Assembly (NCBI RefSeq): GCF_023195885.1
Contig: NZ_JALPKO010000001.1
Coordinates: 248,001 to 312,000, forward strand
Length of the DNA stretch: 64,000 nucleotides
Source of the DNA: Methylonatrum kenyense
Lineage (GTDB): Bacteria > Pseudomonadota > Gammaproteobacteria > Nitrococcales > Aquisalimonadaceae
Direction: 5' to 3'
The notes beneath the pieces are model-generated. The model saw only the letters and a program-made list of their open reading frames with translations, was not told the DNA's origin and made no database searches. The position numbers and the translations under genes were made by a program. This document shows positions 18,978-28,092 of this stretch, piece after piece. Within the stretch, counting starts at the first letter, position 1. The number at the start of each line of letters is the position of its first letter.

Positions 18978-21900
18978 ATGCCCGACACCGGCCACAGCCA
19001 TCATGACCTCCAGCCCGGACTCGCCGTGCTGCACGGCAACCGCCTGGAGTCGCTGCGCACGCTGGTCGTGGACTGGCTGCGTGCGCATCCGCTGGCGCCG
19101 CTGGAATCCGAGACCGTGCTGGTGCAGTCCAATGGCATGGCGCAGTGGTTGAAGCTTGCGCTGGCCGCGCCGGAGGGCGGGGCCGAGCCCGGTTGCGGTA
19201 TCGCCGCCGCGCAGCATTTCCTGCTGCCGCAGTCCTTCCTCTGGCAAGCCTACCGCGCGGTGCTGGGCGCCGAGGCCGTGCCGGAGACCTCGCCGTTCGA
19301 GAAGCAGCGCCTGCAGTGGCGCATCTACCGCCTGCTGCCCGGCCTGCTGGCCGGTGACCCGGACACCTTCGCGCCGCTGGTGCGCTTCCTCGACACCGAC
19401 CAGGACAGCCGCAAGCGGCATCAGCTCGCCCGCCGGCTGGCAGACCTGTTCGACCAGTACCAGGTCTACCGCGCCGACTGGCTGGCGGACTGGCTGGAGG
19501 GACGGGACCAGCTAACCGACGCCCGCGGCAAGACCCGGCCGCTGGCCGAGGACCTGCGCTGGCAGGCGGTGCTGTGGCGGGCACTGCATGCCGACGCCGG
19601 CGAAGCGGCGCGACTGCTGTCGCGCCCCGGCATCCAGCAGCGCTTCATCCAGGCCCTGGACCGGGCCGCGCCCGGCAGCCTGCCGGAGTTGCCCCGTCGG
19701 GTTCTGGTGTTCGGCATCACCTCGCTACCGCGGCCGGTGCTGGATGCCCTGCATGCCCTGTCCCGCCACTGCCAGATCCTGCAACTGGTGCAGAACCCGT
19801 CCGGGCACTTCTGGGCGGACCTGGTCGAGGACCGCGAGCTGCTGCAACTGGACCGGCATCGCCACCAGCGCAACTTCGGCACGCCGGGGCATCCGCTGCT
19901 GGCCGCCTGGGGCAAGCAGGGCCGGGACTTCATCGCGCTGCTGGACCAGATCGACGAGCCCGAGCGCTACCGTGACTGGTTCCAGTCCATCGACGTGTTC
20001 GAGCCGCCTGTGCCGGAGGACCAGCCACTCGAAGACGCGCCGCTGCTGCAGCAGATCCAGCAGGATATCTTCGACCTGACGCCGCTGCCGGAACCCGGCG
20101 CCGAACGCGCACTGGTCGGGGACCGCTCGATCCGTTTCCACCGCGCCCACAGCCGCCAGCGCGAGGTGGAGATCCTGCACGACCGGCTGCTCGACGCCTT
20201 CGCCCGGGCCGACGCCGCCGGCCAGCCGCTGCGGCCGCGGGACATCATCGTCATGGTGCCGGACATCGATGCCTATGCGCCGGCGGTCGAAGCGGTGTTC
20301 GGCACCGTCAACACCACCGATCCGCGCTACATCCCCTACACCATCGGCGACCGCCGCGCCCGCAGCGAGGCGCCGCTGGCGGTGGCGCTGGAGAAACTCG
20401 CCGACCTGCCCAACGCCCGCCTGACCCTGGGCGATGTACTTGACCTGCTGGAGGTGGCCGCCTTCCGCCGCCGCTTCGGCCTGACCGAGGAGGACCTGCC
20501 GCTGCTGCGCCGCTGGTGCCGTGATGCCGGCATCCGCTGGGGGCTGGACGGCGCGCAGCGCCGGCAACTGGAACTGGACAGCGACTTCGAACAGAACAGC
20601 TGGCGCTTCGGCCTGCGCCGCATGCTGCTGGGCTATGCGGTGGGCACCGGCGAGGCCTGGCAGGCGATCGAGCCCTACCCGGAGATCGGCAGCCTGGATG
20701 CCGCCCTGCTCGGCCCGTTGCGGGCCCTGCTGGATACGCTGGAGCAACAGCTCAAGGCCTTCCGCGAACCGGGCCGACCCGCCGACTGGGCGCAGCGCAT
20801 CGAGGCGCTGCTGACTGACTGCTTTGCGCTGCACGGTGCCGACGAACTGGCGCTGGAGTCGCGGGTTGTTGGGGCCATGCAGGGCTGGACACTCGCCTGC
20901 GAGGAGGCCGGTTTCGACGAGCCGATCCCGCTGTCGGTGGCCCGCGATGCCTGGCTCTCGGCGCTGGAGGACGAGGGCCCGGCCCAGCGCTTCCTGGCCG
21001 GCCGCGTCAACATCTGCACGATGATGCCGATGCGCAGCATCCCGTTCCGCCTGGTCTGCCTGCTGGGCATGAACGATGGCGACTACCCGCGCACCCGGCC
21101 ACCGCTGGACTTCGACCTGATGGCGCTGAAGGGCCAGTACCGGCCCGGCGACCGCTCCCGCCGCGACGACGACCGCTACCTGTTCCTGGAGGCCCTGCTG
21201 GCCGCCCGCGAGCAGCTGCACATCAGCTGGATCGGCCGCAACCCGCGGGACAACGAACCGCTGCCGCCCTCGGTGCTGGTCAACCAGTTGCGCGATCACC
21301 TGGACCGGGGCTGGCGCGTGCCGGACCGCGACGGCAGGCCGGTCGCCACCAGCGAGGCCCTGACCGTCGATCACCCGCTGCCGCCATTCAGCCCCCGCTA
21401 CGCCGACGACGGCGAACTGTTCACCTATGCCCGGGAGTGGGAGGCCGGCGATGTCCCGGCAACGGCCGCGGCCGCACTGGATACCCCGGAGCTGCCCGAA
21501 GATCTGGTGCTCACGATCAACGACCTGAACCGCTTCCTGGCCGACCCCGCCCGGCACTTCCTGAGCGAACGGCTGAAGCTGCGCTTCGACAGCGACAACG
21601 AGGCGCCACCGGAAAATGAGCCCTTCGAGGTGAGCGGGCTGGACGCCTACGGCATTCACGAGGCCCTGCTGCAACCGCTGCGCGAGGACGCGCTGCGGAC
21701 CGATCCGGAAACCGCGATCCGCGCCGCCGGGCAGCGCCTGATGCGCAGCGGCCAGTTGCCGGTGGCCGGCCTCGGCCAGTTGCAGCTCGACAATGCCACC
21801 GCCCAGGCCGTCAGTGCTGCCGAACGCTGGCAGGCCCTGCGCGCCGACTACCCGACCGCGGAACCACCCCGTGAGCTGCGCCTCCAGCGCAACATCCAGG

Positions 21901-22463
21901 GCCGGACGCTGACCATTGAGGACTGGAGCACCGACCTGTTCCAAGCGGCCGATGGCCGTATTGCCCGGCTGGTGCTGAAGGCCGGCGACACGGTGAAGCA
22001 GAAAAAGCCTCACTATCCGCGCCTGCTGCGTGACTGGGTGCAGCATCTGGTGCTGAACGCCGCCGGCATCCGGGCCACAACCTGCATCGTCGGCCATGAC
22101 GACGTCCACACGCTGCGACCCCTCGATGTCAATGATGCCCGGGAACGACTGGACGCGGTCCTGGACGGCTGGCTCACCGGCCTGCAACAGCCACTGCCAC
22201 TGCCCCTGCGCACCGTATTTGCCTATCTCACCGGCAAGGCGGAGGAGCCCGCCACGGTGGAGGCACTGGAAAACCACTACGAGGGCAACAGCCAACAGAC
22301 CGGCGAGGTGGACTACGACAGCAGCGGCGCGCTGCAGCGCTGCTTCCCCACCACCGCCTCGCTGCTGGAGCCCCGGCATCAGGACCAGAGCCTGTTCGAT
22401 TACTGGGCCGGGCGCCTGCACCGCCCGCTGGTCGAGCATCTGACGCCGGAGGACGCGGAATGA
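18978..22463 (+). CDS. recC: Exodeoxyribonuclease V gamma subunit (RecC)
   Basis: RecC is the scaffold subunit of RecBCD; it splits the duplex and recognises Chi. The 1161-residue product begins MPDTGHSHHDLQPGLAVLHG and shows the RecC signatures LVQSNGMAQWLKLALA (early), LVFGITSLPRPVLDALHAL, the inactive-helicase block CLLGMNDGDYPRTRPP and the C-terminal nuclease-like fold (DYWAGRLHRPLVEHL at the end). Length compares with 1122 in E. coli. GGAG precedes the ATG. It overlaps recB by 4 bp (ATGA); unlike E. coli no ptrA gene separates the two. Confidence 0.97.
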   Translation: MPDTGHSHHDLQPGLAVLHGNRLESLRTLVVDWLRAHPLAPLESETVLVQSNGMAQWLKLALAAPEGGAEPGCGIAAAQHFLLPQSFLWQAYRAVLGAEAVPETSPFEKQRLQWRIYRLLPGLLAGDPDTFAPLVRFLDTDQDSRKRHQLARRLADLFDQYQVYRADWLADWLEGRDQLTDARGKTRPLAEDLRWQAVLWRALHADAGEAARLLSRPGIQQRFIQALDRAAPGSLPELPRRVLVFGITSLPRPVLDALHALSRHCQILQLVQNPSGHFWADLVEDRELLQLDRHRHQRNFGTPGHPLLAAWGKQGRDFIALLDQIDEPERYRDWFQSIDVFEPPVPEDQPLEDAPLLQQIQQDIFDLTPLPEPGAERALVGDRSIRFHRAHSRQREVEILHDRLLDAFARADAAGQPLRPRDIIVMVPDIDAYAPAVEAVFGTVNTTDPRYIPYTIGDRRARSEAPLAVALEKLADLPNARLTLGDVLDLLEVAAFRRRFGLTEEDLPLLRRWCRDAGIRWGLDGAQRRQLELDSDFEQNSWRFGLRRMLLGYAVGTGEAWQAIEPYPEIGSLDAALLGPLRALLDTLEQQLKAFREPGRPADWAQRIEALLTDCFALHGADELALESRVVGAMQGWTLACEEAGFDEPIPLSVARDAWLSALEDEGPAQRFLAGRVNICTMMPMRSIPFRLVCLLGMNDGDYPRTRPPLDFDLMALKGQYRPGDRSRRDDDRYLFLEALLAAREQLHISWIGRNPRDNEPLPPSVLVNQLRDHLDRGWRVPDRDGRPVATSEALTVDHPLPPFSPRYADDGELFTYAREWEAGDVPATAAAALDTPELPEDLVLTINDLNRFLADPARHFLSERLKLRFDSDNEAPPENEPFEVSGLDAYGIHEALLQPLREDALRTDPETAIRAAGQRLMRSGQLPVAGLGQLQLDNATAQAVSAAERWQALRADYPTAEPPRELRLQRNIQGRTLTIEDWSTDLFQAADGRIARLVLKAGDTVKQKKPHYPRLLRDWVQHLVLNAAGIRATTCIVGHDDVHTLRPLDVNDARERLDAVLDGWLTGLQQPLPLPLRTVFAYLTGKAEEPATVEALENHYEGNSQQTGEVDYDSSGALQRCFPTTASLLEPRHQDQSLFDYWAGRLHRPLVEHLTPEDAE

Positions 22464-25400
22464 GCTCACCGCGCACGCTTGACCCGCTCGCCGTCCCGCT
22501 GGCCGACCGCCACCTGATCGAGGCCAGCGCCGGCACCGGCAAGACCTACACCCTGGCCGCCCTCTACCTGCGGCTGGTACTGGGCCATGACCCGGCCGAC
22601 CCGGAGCGCGCGCCGATGCTGCCGCCGGACATCCTGGTCGTGACCTTCACCGAGGCTGCCACCAAGGAACTGCGCGATCGCATCCGTGGCCGCCTGGCCG
22701 AGGCCGCGCGCTGCTTCGCCGGTCACGCCGAACCCGACCCCAACGACGCCATCCTGCCCGGCCTGCTGGCGGCCTACCCCGAAGGCGAGGCCCGCCAGCG
22801 CCATGCCGACCACCTGCGGGCCGCCGCCGACTGGATGGACGAGGCCGCGATCTACACCATCCACGGCTTCTGCCACCGCATGCTGCGCCAGCACGCCTTC
22901 GATTCCGGCAACGCCTTCGAGCTGGAACTGAGCGACGAGGAGGCGCTGATCCAGCGCCAGGCCATCGAGGACTACTGGCGCCAGCACCTCTATCCGCTGG
23001 GCCCGCCCGAACTCGCGGCGCTGGGCATTACCATCGCCGCCAGCGAGGACAAGCCGAAGCTGTCGCTGGACCAGTTCGCAAAGACCGTCGGCGGCCTGCT
23101 GGGTAAAAGCGAGCGCTTCCGGGCAATCCCGGACGAGCCACCCACTGAGGCCCTGCGCCGGGCGGCGCAGCCATGGCACGACGCGATCCGCGACCTGCGC
23201 CAGGCCGTCGAGACCGGGCTCGACAGCTTCAACGATGCGCTGGAGGCCGGCTGGAAGAACGAGGTGCTCGGCAAGGGCAGCAAGCCCACCGCCGGCACCT
23301 GGCGCGGCAAGCTCCTGCCCGGCCTGCAGGACTGGCGAAAGCGCGGCGCGAGCCTGCTGCCCGACACCAACGGTGCCGCCCTCGCCGATCTCGGCAGCGC
23401 CTGCCTGGAAAAGGCCGTGCGCAAGAACCAGGTGCTGCCCGACACCCTGGCCAACCACCCATTGCCGGCCGCCGTCGACCGCCTGCTCGACAGCGCCCAG
23501 CACTTGAGCGCTGCCTCGGCACCGCTTTATGCCCATGCCGCCCGCTGGATCGACCAGCGCATCGAGCGCAGCAAACAGCAACGCGGCCTGATCGGTTTCC
23601 AGGACATGCTGACCCGGCTGCACGACGCGCTGCGCCAGCCCGGCGGCGGGCCGCGCCTGGCCCGGGTCATCGGCGAGCAGTTCCCGGTGGCGCTGATCGA
23701 CGAGTTCCAGGACACCGACCCGGTGCAGTACGGCATCTTCCGCGCCGTCTACGTCGAACCCGAAAACACGAAAAACAGCCTGTTCCTGATCGGCGATCCC
23801 AAGCAGGCCATCTACGGCTTTCGCGGTGCCGACCTGGACACCTATCTCGGCGCCGCCGAGAAGGTGCCGGCGGAGCAGCGCCACACCCTGGGCCGCAACT
23901 TCCGCTCCAGCCAGACCATGGTGGAGGCGGTCAACAGCCTGTTCGGCAACTCACCGACCGCGCCGGACCAGTTCCTGCAGCCCGACATCCGCTTCCACCC
24001 GGTGGCCCACAAGGGCCGCCGTGAGCAGCTGGAAATCGACGGTGCCGCGCCGCCGGCAATGACCCTCTGGCACCGGGAACAGCAGACCCTGGACGAAAGC
24101 GTCGAGAGCCTGCCGCTCAAGGACTACCGGCGGCATATGGCCGAGATCGGCGCCGAGCACATCGCGCGCCTGTTGCACAACGACAAGGCCGGCTTCCGCA
24201 GACCGGACGGCTGGCAGCCGCTGCGGCCGGCGGATATCGCAATCCTGGTCCGCACCGGCCAGGAGGCCGGCCTGATCCGCGACGCGCTGCGCGCCCGCGG
24301 CCTGCGTTCGGTCTACCTGTCGGACCGCGACAATGTGCTGCAGACCCCGGAGGCCCGGGACCTGCTGCGCTGGCTGCAGGCCATCGCCGAGCCGGAATCC
24401 GAGCGCCGGGTGCGCACCGCGCTGGGCACCGCGGCGCTGGGCTACGACTGGGCCACGCTGGACGCCCTGTTCGGCAACGATGCCCGCTGGGAGTCGGCAC
24501 TGGAGCAGTTCCAGCGCTATGCCGAGCTGTGGCAGCAACGCGGCATCCTGCCGGCCCTGCGCCAGTTGATCCGCGACCACCAGCTGGCGCCCAGGCTGTT
24601 GCGCCAGGCCGGCGGTGAACGCCGGCTCAGCAACATCCTGCAACTTGCCGAACTGTTGCAGGACGCAGCCGCCGCGCTGGACGGCCCGGCGGCACTGATC
24701 CGCTGGCTGGATGAGGAACTGCATCGCGAGGACGGCGGCAGCCCGGCGGACGAGCGCATCCTGCGCCTGGAAAGCGATGCCGCACTGATCAAGGTGGTCA
24801 CGATCCACAAGGCCAAGGGCCTGGAGTACCCGCTGGTGTTCCTGCCCTTCATCTGCAGCTTCCGCCCGGCCAAGGCTGAGACGCCTCTGACCCGACCCGA
24901 CGGCGATGGCCTGAGCGTGAGCTTCGAGGTCGTGGACGCCGACAAGGAGCTGGCCGAGGACGCCCGCCAGGCCGAGGACATGCGCCTGTTGTACGTCGCC
25001 GTCACCCGCGCCATCCATGCCTGCTGGCTGGGCATGGCGTCGGTGCTGCAGCAACGCACCAAGGTCATGACTGACAAGAGCCATCTGAACCTGACCGCCA
25101 TCGGCCGCCTGATCGGTTGCGAGGAGAAGATGGTCCCGGACGCGCTGGGCCCGTTGCTGAAAACCGTGGCCGGACAACACTCGGCCATCACCGTCGAACC
25201 GGTCTCGCCGCCGCCGGCACCGGCCGCCCCGACAGCACTGCCGGACAGCGGCATCGAACTGGCCCGGGCCCGGCGCTACACCGCCACGCCGCCGAACCGG
25301 GAACGCTGGTGGATCGCCAGCTACAGCGCCCTGCTGGAGGATGGTCCCAAGGCCTGGGCGCCGGGCAGTGCCGACGAGGACGTGCTGGTCGAGGAAAGCC

Positions 25401-26179
25401 TGGAGCCGGCGCCAAGTCGCGGCGAACCCGACCCGGACAGTCTGCACGCCTTCCCCCGCGGCCCGGCCGCCGGCACGCTGCTGCACAACCTGCTGGAGGC
25501 CCTGGCCGTCCAGCAGTTCCCAAAGGCCGACGAGCCGGCCTTCCGCCGCATCCTGCAGCGCGGCCTGCGCGGCCGCCGCTGGCAGGACTGGCTGCCCCAG
25601 GCCGGCGACTGGCTGGGCAGGATCATCGACACGCCGCTGCCGCTGGCCGCTGATGCCGCACCCCGGCTCAGCGCGCTACCCCGCGGCGCCTTCATCGCCG
25701 AACTGGAGTTCCTGCTCTCGGTAGCCGAAGTCCGCGCCAGCCAGATCGATGCCGTCATCCGCCGCCACACCCTGGACGGCGCCGGCCGCCCCAGCCTGGG
25801 CGAGAACGAACTGCACGGCATGCTGAAGGGCTTCATCGACCTGGTGCTGGAACACGAAGGCCGCTATTTCGTTATCGACTACAAGTCCAACGACCTGGGC
25901 CCCACGGATGCCCACTACCACCCCGGCGCGCTGCGCGAGGCGGTGATGGACAAGCGCTACGACGCCCAGTACAGCCTGTACCTGCTGGCCCTGCACCGCC
26001 TGCTGCGGGCGCGGCTGGGCGCGGCCTACGACTACGACCGCCACGTGGGCGGTGCCGCCTGCCTGTTCCTGCGCGGTATCGGCCACACGGGCCGTGGCGT
26101 GCACGCCGAGCGCCCGGACCGCGCCCTGGTCGAAGAACTGGATGCGCTGTTCAGCGGGGAGGTAACCGATGCAGCCTGA
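22460..26179 (+). CDS. recB: Exodeoxyribonuclease V beta subunit (RecB)
   Basis: RecB is the 3'-5' helicase and the only nuclease of RecBCD. In 1239 residues: Walker A ASAGTGKT at 22-29, VVTFTEAATKELRDRI, motif II LIDEFQDTDPVQY, motif IV-VI region including IHKAKGLEYPLVFLP and LLYVAVTRA, and a C-terminal nuclease domain around 1125-1145 with DLVLEHEGRYFVIDYKSN, where the metal-binding Asp and the DYK lysine are present. It is therefore complete and probably active. It overlaps recC by 4 bp and recD by 11 bp. Confidence 0.97.
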   Translation: MSSPRTLDPLAVPLADRHLIEASAGTGKTYTLAALYLRLVLGHDPADPERAPMLPPDILVVTFTEAATKELRDRIRGRLAEAARCFAGHAEPDPNDAILPGLLAAYPEGEARQRHADHLRAAADWMDEAAIYTIHGFCHRMLRQHAFDSGNAFELELSDEEALIQRQAIEDYWRQHLYPLGPPELAALGITIAASEDKPKLSLDQFAKTVGGLLGKSERFRAIPDEPPTEALRRAAQPWHDAIRDLRQAVETGLDSFNDALEAGWKNEVLGKGSKPTAGTWRGKLLPGLQDWRKRGASLLPDTNGAALADLGSACLEKAVRKNQVLPDTLANHPLPAAVDRLLDSAQHLSAASAPLYAHAARWIDQRIERSKQQRGLIGFQDMLTRLHDALRQPGGGPRLARVIGEQFPVALIDEFQDTDPVQYGIFRAVYVEPENTKNSLFLIGDPKQAIYGFRGADLDTYLGAAEKVPAEQRHTLGRNFRSSQTMVEAVNSLFGNSPTAPDQFLQPDIRFHPVAHKGRREQLEIDGAAPPAMTLWHREQQTLDESVESLPLKDYRRHMAEIGAEHIARLLHNDKAGFRRPDGWQPLRPADIAILVRTGQEAGLIRDALRARGLRSVYLSDRDNVLQTPEARDLLRWLQAIAEPESERRVRTALGTAALGYDWATLDALFGNDARWESALEQFQRYAELWQQRGILPALRQLIRDHQLAPRLLRQAGGERRLSNILQLAELLQDAAAALDGPAALIRWLDEELHREDGGSPADERILRLESDAALIKVVTIHKAKGLEYPLVFLPFICSFRPAKAETPLTRPDGDGLSVSFEVVDADKELAEDARQAEDMRLLYVAVTRAIHACWLGMASVLQQRTKVMTDKSHLNLTAIGRLIGCEEKMVPDALGPLLKTVAGQHSAITVEPVSPPPAPAAPTALPDSGIELARARRYTATPPNRERWWIASYSALLEDGPKAWAPGSADEDVLVEESLEPAPSRGEPDPDSLHAFPRGPAAGTLLHNLLEALAVQQFPKADEPAFRRILQRGLRGRRWQDWLPQAGDWLGRIIDTPLPLAADAAPRLSALPRGAFIAELEFLLSVAEVRASQIDAVIRRHTLDGAGRPSLGENELHGMLKGFIDLVLEHEGRYFVIDYKSNDLGPTDAHYHPGALREAVMDKRYDAQYSLYLLALHRLLRARLGAAYDYDRHVGGAACLFLRGIGHTGRGVHAERPDRALVEELDALFSGEVTDAA

Positions 26180-28061
26180 AGCCCTGCCCCGCGCCCCGGC
26201 CCTGCCGCAACGCCTGCAGACCTGGCTCACCGACGGCTGGCTGCGTGCCACCGACCTGGCGCTGGCCGCGCTGCTGGCCGAGGACGGCGGCGAACAGGAC
26301 GAGACCGTGCTACTGCTGGCAGCTCTGGTCAGCCACCAGGTGGGCGGCGGCCATGTGCGGCTGGACCTGCGCGCCGCCATCGACAACCCAGCGAGCCTCT
26401 GGCCCGACCTGCGCAACCGCACCAGCGATACCGAGACACCGCTGGACTGGCTGGCGAGCCTGGATCTCGACGAGGTCTGCTCCCGCCTGCAGCAATCCGC
26501 TGTCGTCGACGAGGCGGAGACCGACGGCACCGCACCGCTGGTGCTGGCCGGCAGCCAGCTCTACCTGCGCCGCTATTGGGCCAATGAACGGTTGATCGAC
26601 GAGGCCCTGGACGCCCGCCTGCAGGCCCCGAAACGCGACCTGCCCGGCCTGCGCGACAGCCTGGACGCCCTGTTCCCGCCCGACGACAACGGCCCGGACT
26701 GGCAGCGCATCGCCTGCGCCCTCGCCAGCCGCTCCCGCTTCACGCTGATCACCGGCGGCCCCGGCACCGGCAAGACCACCACCGTGGTGCGGCTGCTGGG
26801 CCTGCTGCAGTCCTGGCAACTGGACAGCCATCCGGACCACCCCCTGCGCATCCGCCTGGCCGCCCCCACCGGCAAGGCCGCCGCCCGCCTGGGCGAGTCC
26901 ATTGGCGGCGCGGTCGACGCCCTGCCCCTGCCGGAAACCGTGCGCAACGCCATCCCGCGTGAGGTCAGCACCCTGCACCGGCTGCTGGGCCCGAAACCCC
27001 AGAGCCGCCTGTTCCGGCATGATCGGCATAACCCGCTGCACGCCGACCTGGTGGTGGTCGACGAGGCCTCAATGATCGACCAGGAACTCACCGCCCGGCT
27101 GCTCGACGCCCTGCGCCCGGAAACCACCCTGATCCTGCTCGGCGACAAGGACCAGCTCGCCTCGGTCGAGGCCGGCGCCGTGCTCGGCGACCTCTGCCAG
27201 GGCGCCGACCAGGGCAACTACACCCGGGACACCGTGGACTGGGTCCGCGGGGCCGCCGGCGACGATATCAGCCCCTGGCAGGCCGACGGCACCGCCCTGC
27301 AGCAACACATCGTCATGCTGCGCAAGAGTCACCGGTTCAGCGCCGACAGCGGCATCGGCGCCCTGGCCGAAGCGGTGCGCCTGGGCGACCAGGAACGCGC
27401 CAACGCCCTGCTGGACAGCGATGACCCAAGCATCGGCCGCATCACCATCAGCCAGGCGCTGGATCCCAAGATCGAGACCGCTGCACTTCAGGGCCACCGA
27501 CCCTATCTGGAACAAATCCGGAAGGAACGGCCTGACACCACCGACCGCACCGCCATCGACGCCTGGGCCAGGGCCGCACTGAAGCGCTTCGCCGACTACC
27601 AGGTGCTGGCCGTGGTCCGCGACGGTCCACTGGGCGTCTCCGGCCTCAACCAGCGCATCGCCCGGCGGCTGAAAGCCGAAGGCCTGACCGAAAAGGACCA
27701 CGGCTGGTTCGAAGGCCGCCCGGTCATGGTCACCCGCAACGACTACGAACTGGGCCTGATGAACGGCGACATCGGCCTCTGCCTCAACACGCGGCTAACC
27801 GCCGACGAAGCCCCACGACTGCGCGTCGCCTTCGAATTGCCGGACCGCAGCATCCGCCTGGTCCTGCCCAGCCGCCTGGAGGCCGTGGACAGCGTCTTCG
27901 CCATGACCGTGCACAAATCCCAGGGCTCGGAGTTCGGCGAAGTGCTGCTGGTGCTGCCGGAAACCGACACACCGCTGGTAAGCCGGGAGCTGGTGTATAC
28001 GGCGGTGACGCGGGCGCGGGAGGGAGTCAAACTAACAAAGTTTTCTAAAACAGCGACTTAA
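26169..28061 (+). CDS. recD: Exodeoxyribonuclease V alpha subunit (RecD), altered C-terminus
   Basis: RecD is the fast 5'-3' SF1B helicase of RecBCD. Walker A ITGGPGTGKTTT begins at about 194, followed by AAPTGKAAARLGES, VVVDEASMID, LLGDKDQLASVEAGAVLGDL and the SH3-like/motif VI part MTVHKSQGSEF and SRELVYTAVTRARE. After TRAREG the sequence becomes VKLTKFSKTAT-stop, encoded by AT-rich DNA quite unlike the rest; E. coli RecD continues for about 36 residues after TAVTRA, here only 14. The core helicase motifs are all present, so it may still work, but the last ~20 residues appear lost at the junction with the BREX island. Confidence 0.95.
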   Translation: MQPEALPRAPALPQRLQTWLTDGWLRATDLALAALLAEDGGEQDETVLLLAALVSHQVGGGHVRLDLRAAIDNPASLWPDLRNRTSDTETPLDWLASLDLDEVCSRLQQSAVVDEAETDGTAPLVLAGSQLYLRRYWANERLIDEALDARLQAPKRDLPGLRDSLDALFPPDDNGPDWQRIACALASRSRFTLITGGPGTGKTTTVVRLLGLLQSWQLDSHPDHPLRIRLAAPTGKAAARLGESIGGAVDALPLPETVRNAIPREVSTLHRLLGPKPQSRLFRHDRHNPLHADLVVVDEASMIDQELTARLLDALRPETTLILLGDKDQLASVEAGAVLGDLCQGADQGNYTRDTVDWVRGAAGDDISPWQADGTALQQHIVMLRKSHRFSADSGIGALAEAVRLGDQERANALLDSDDPSIGRITISQALDPKIETAALQGHRPYLEQIRKERPDTTDRTAIDAWARAALKRFADYQVLAVVRDGPLGVSGLNQRIARRLKAEGLTEKDHGWFEGRPVMVTRNDYELGLMNGDIGLCLNTRLTADEAPRLRVAFELPDRSIRLVLPSRLEAVDSVFAMTVHKSQGSEFGEVLLVLPETDTPLVSRELVYTAVTRAREGVKLTKFSKTAT

Positions 28062-28092
28062 GTTGAGGTGTACTGCGCCATCGGCTTGAGGC

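Noticed and set aside
18783-19421. N-terminal extension of the Fic protein
   Set aside because: It is antisense to recC, crosses the operator-like repeat and has no Fic similarity.
19725-22469. 914-codon open frame antisense to recC
   Set aside because: It mirrors recC codons in a very GC-rich gene; the plus strand has clear RecC motifs and operon overlaps, and the antisense product has no motif.
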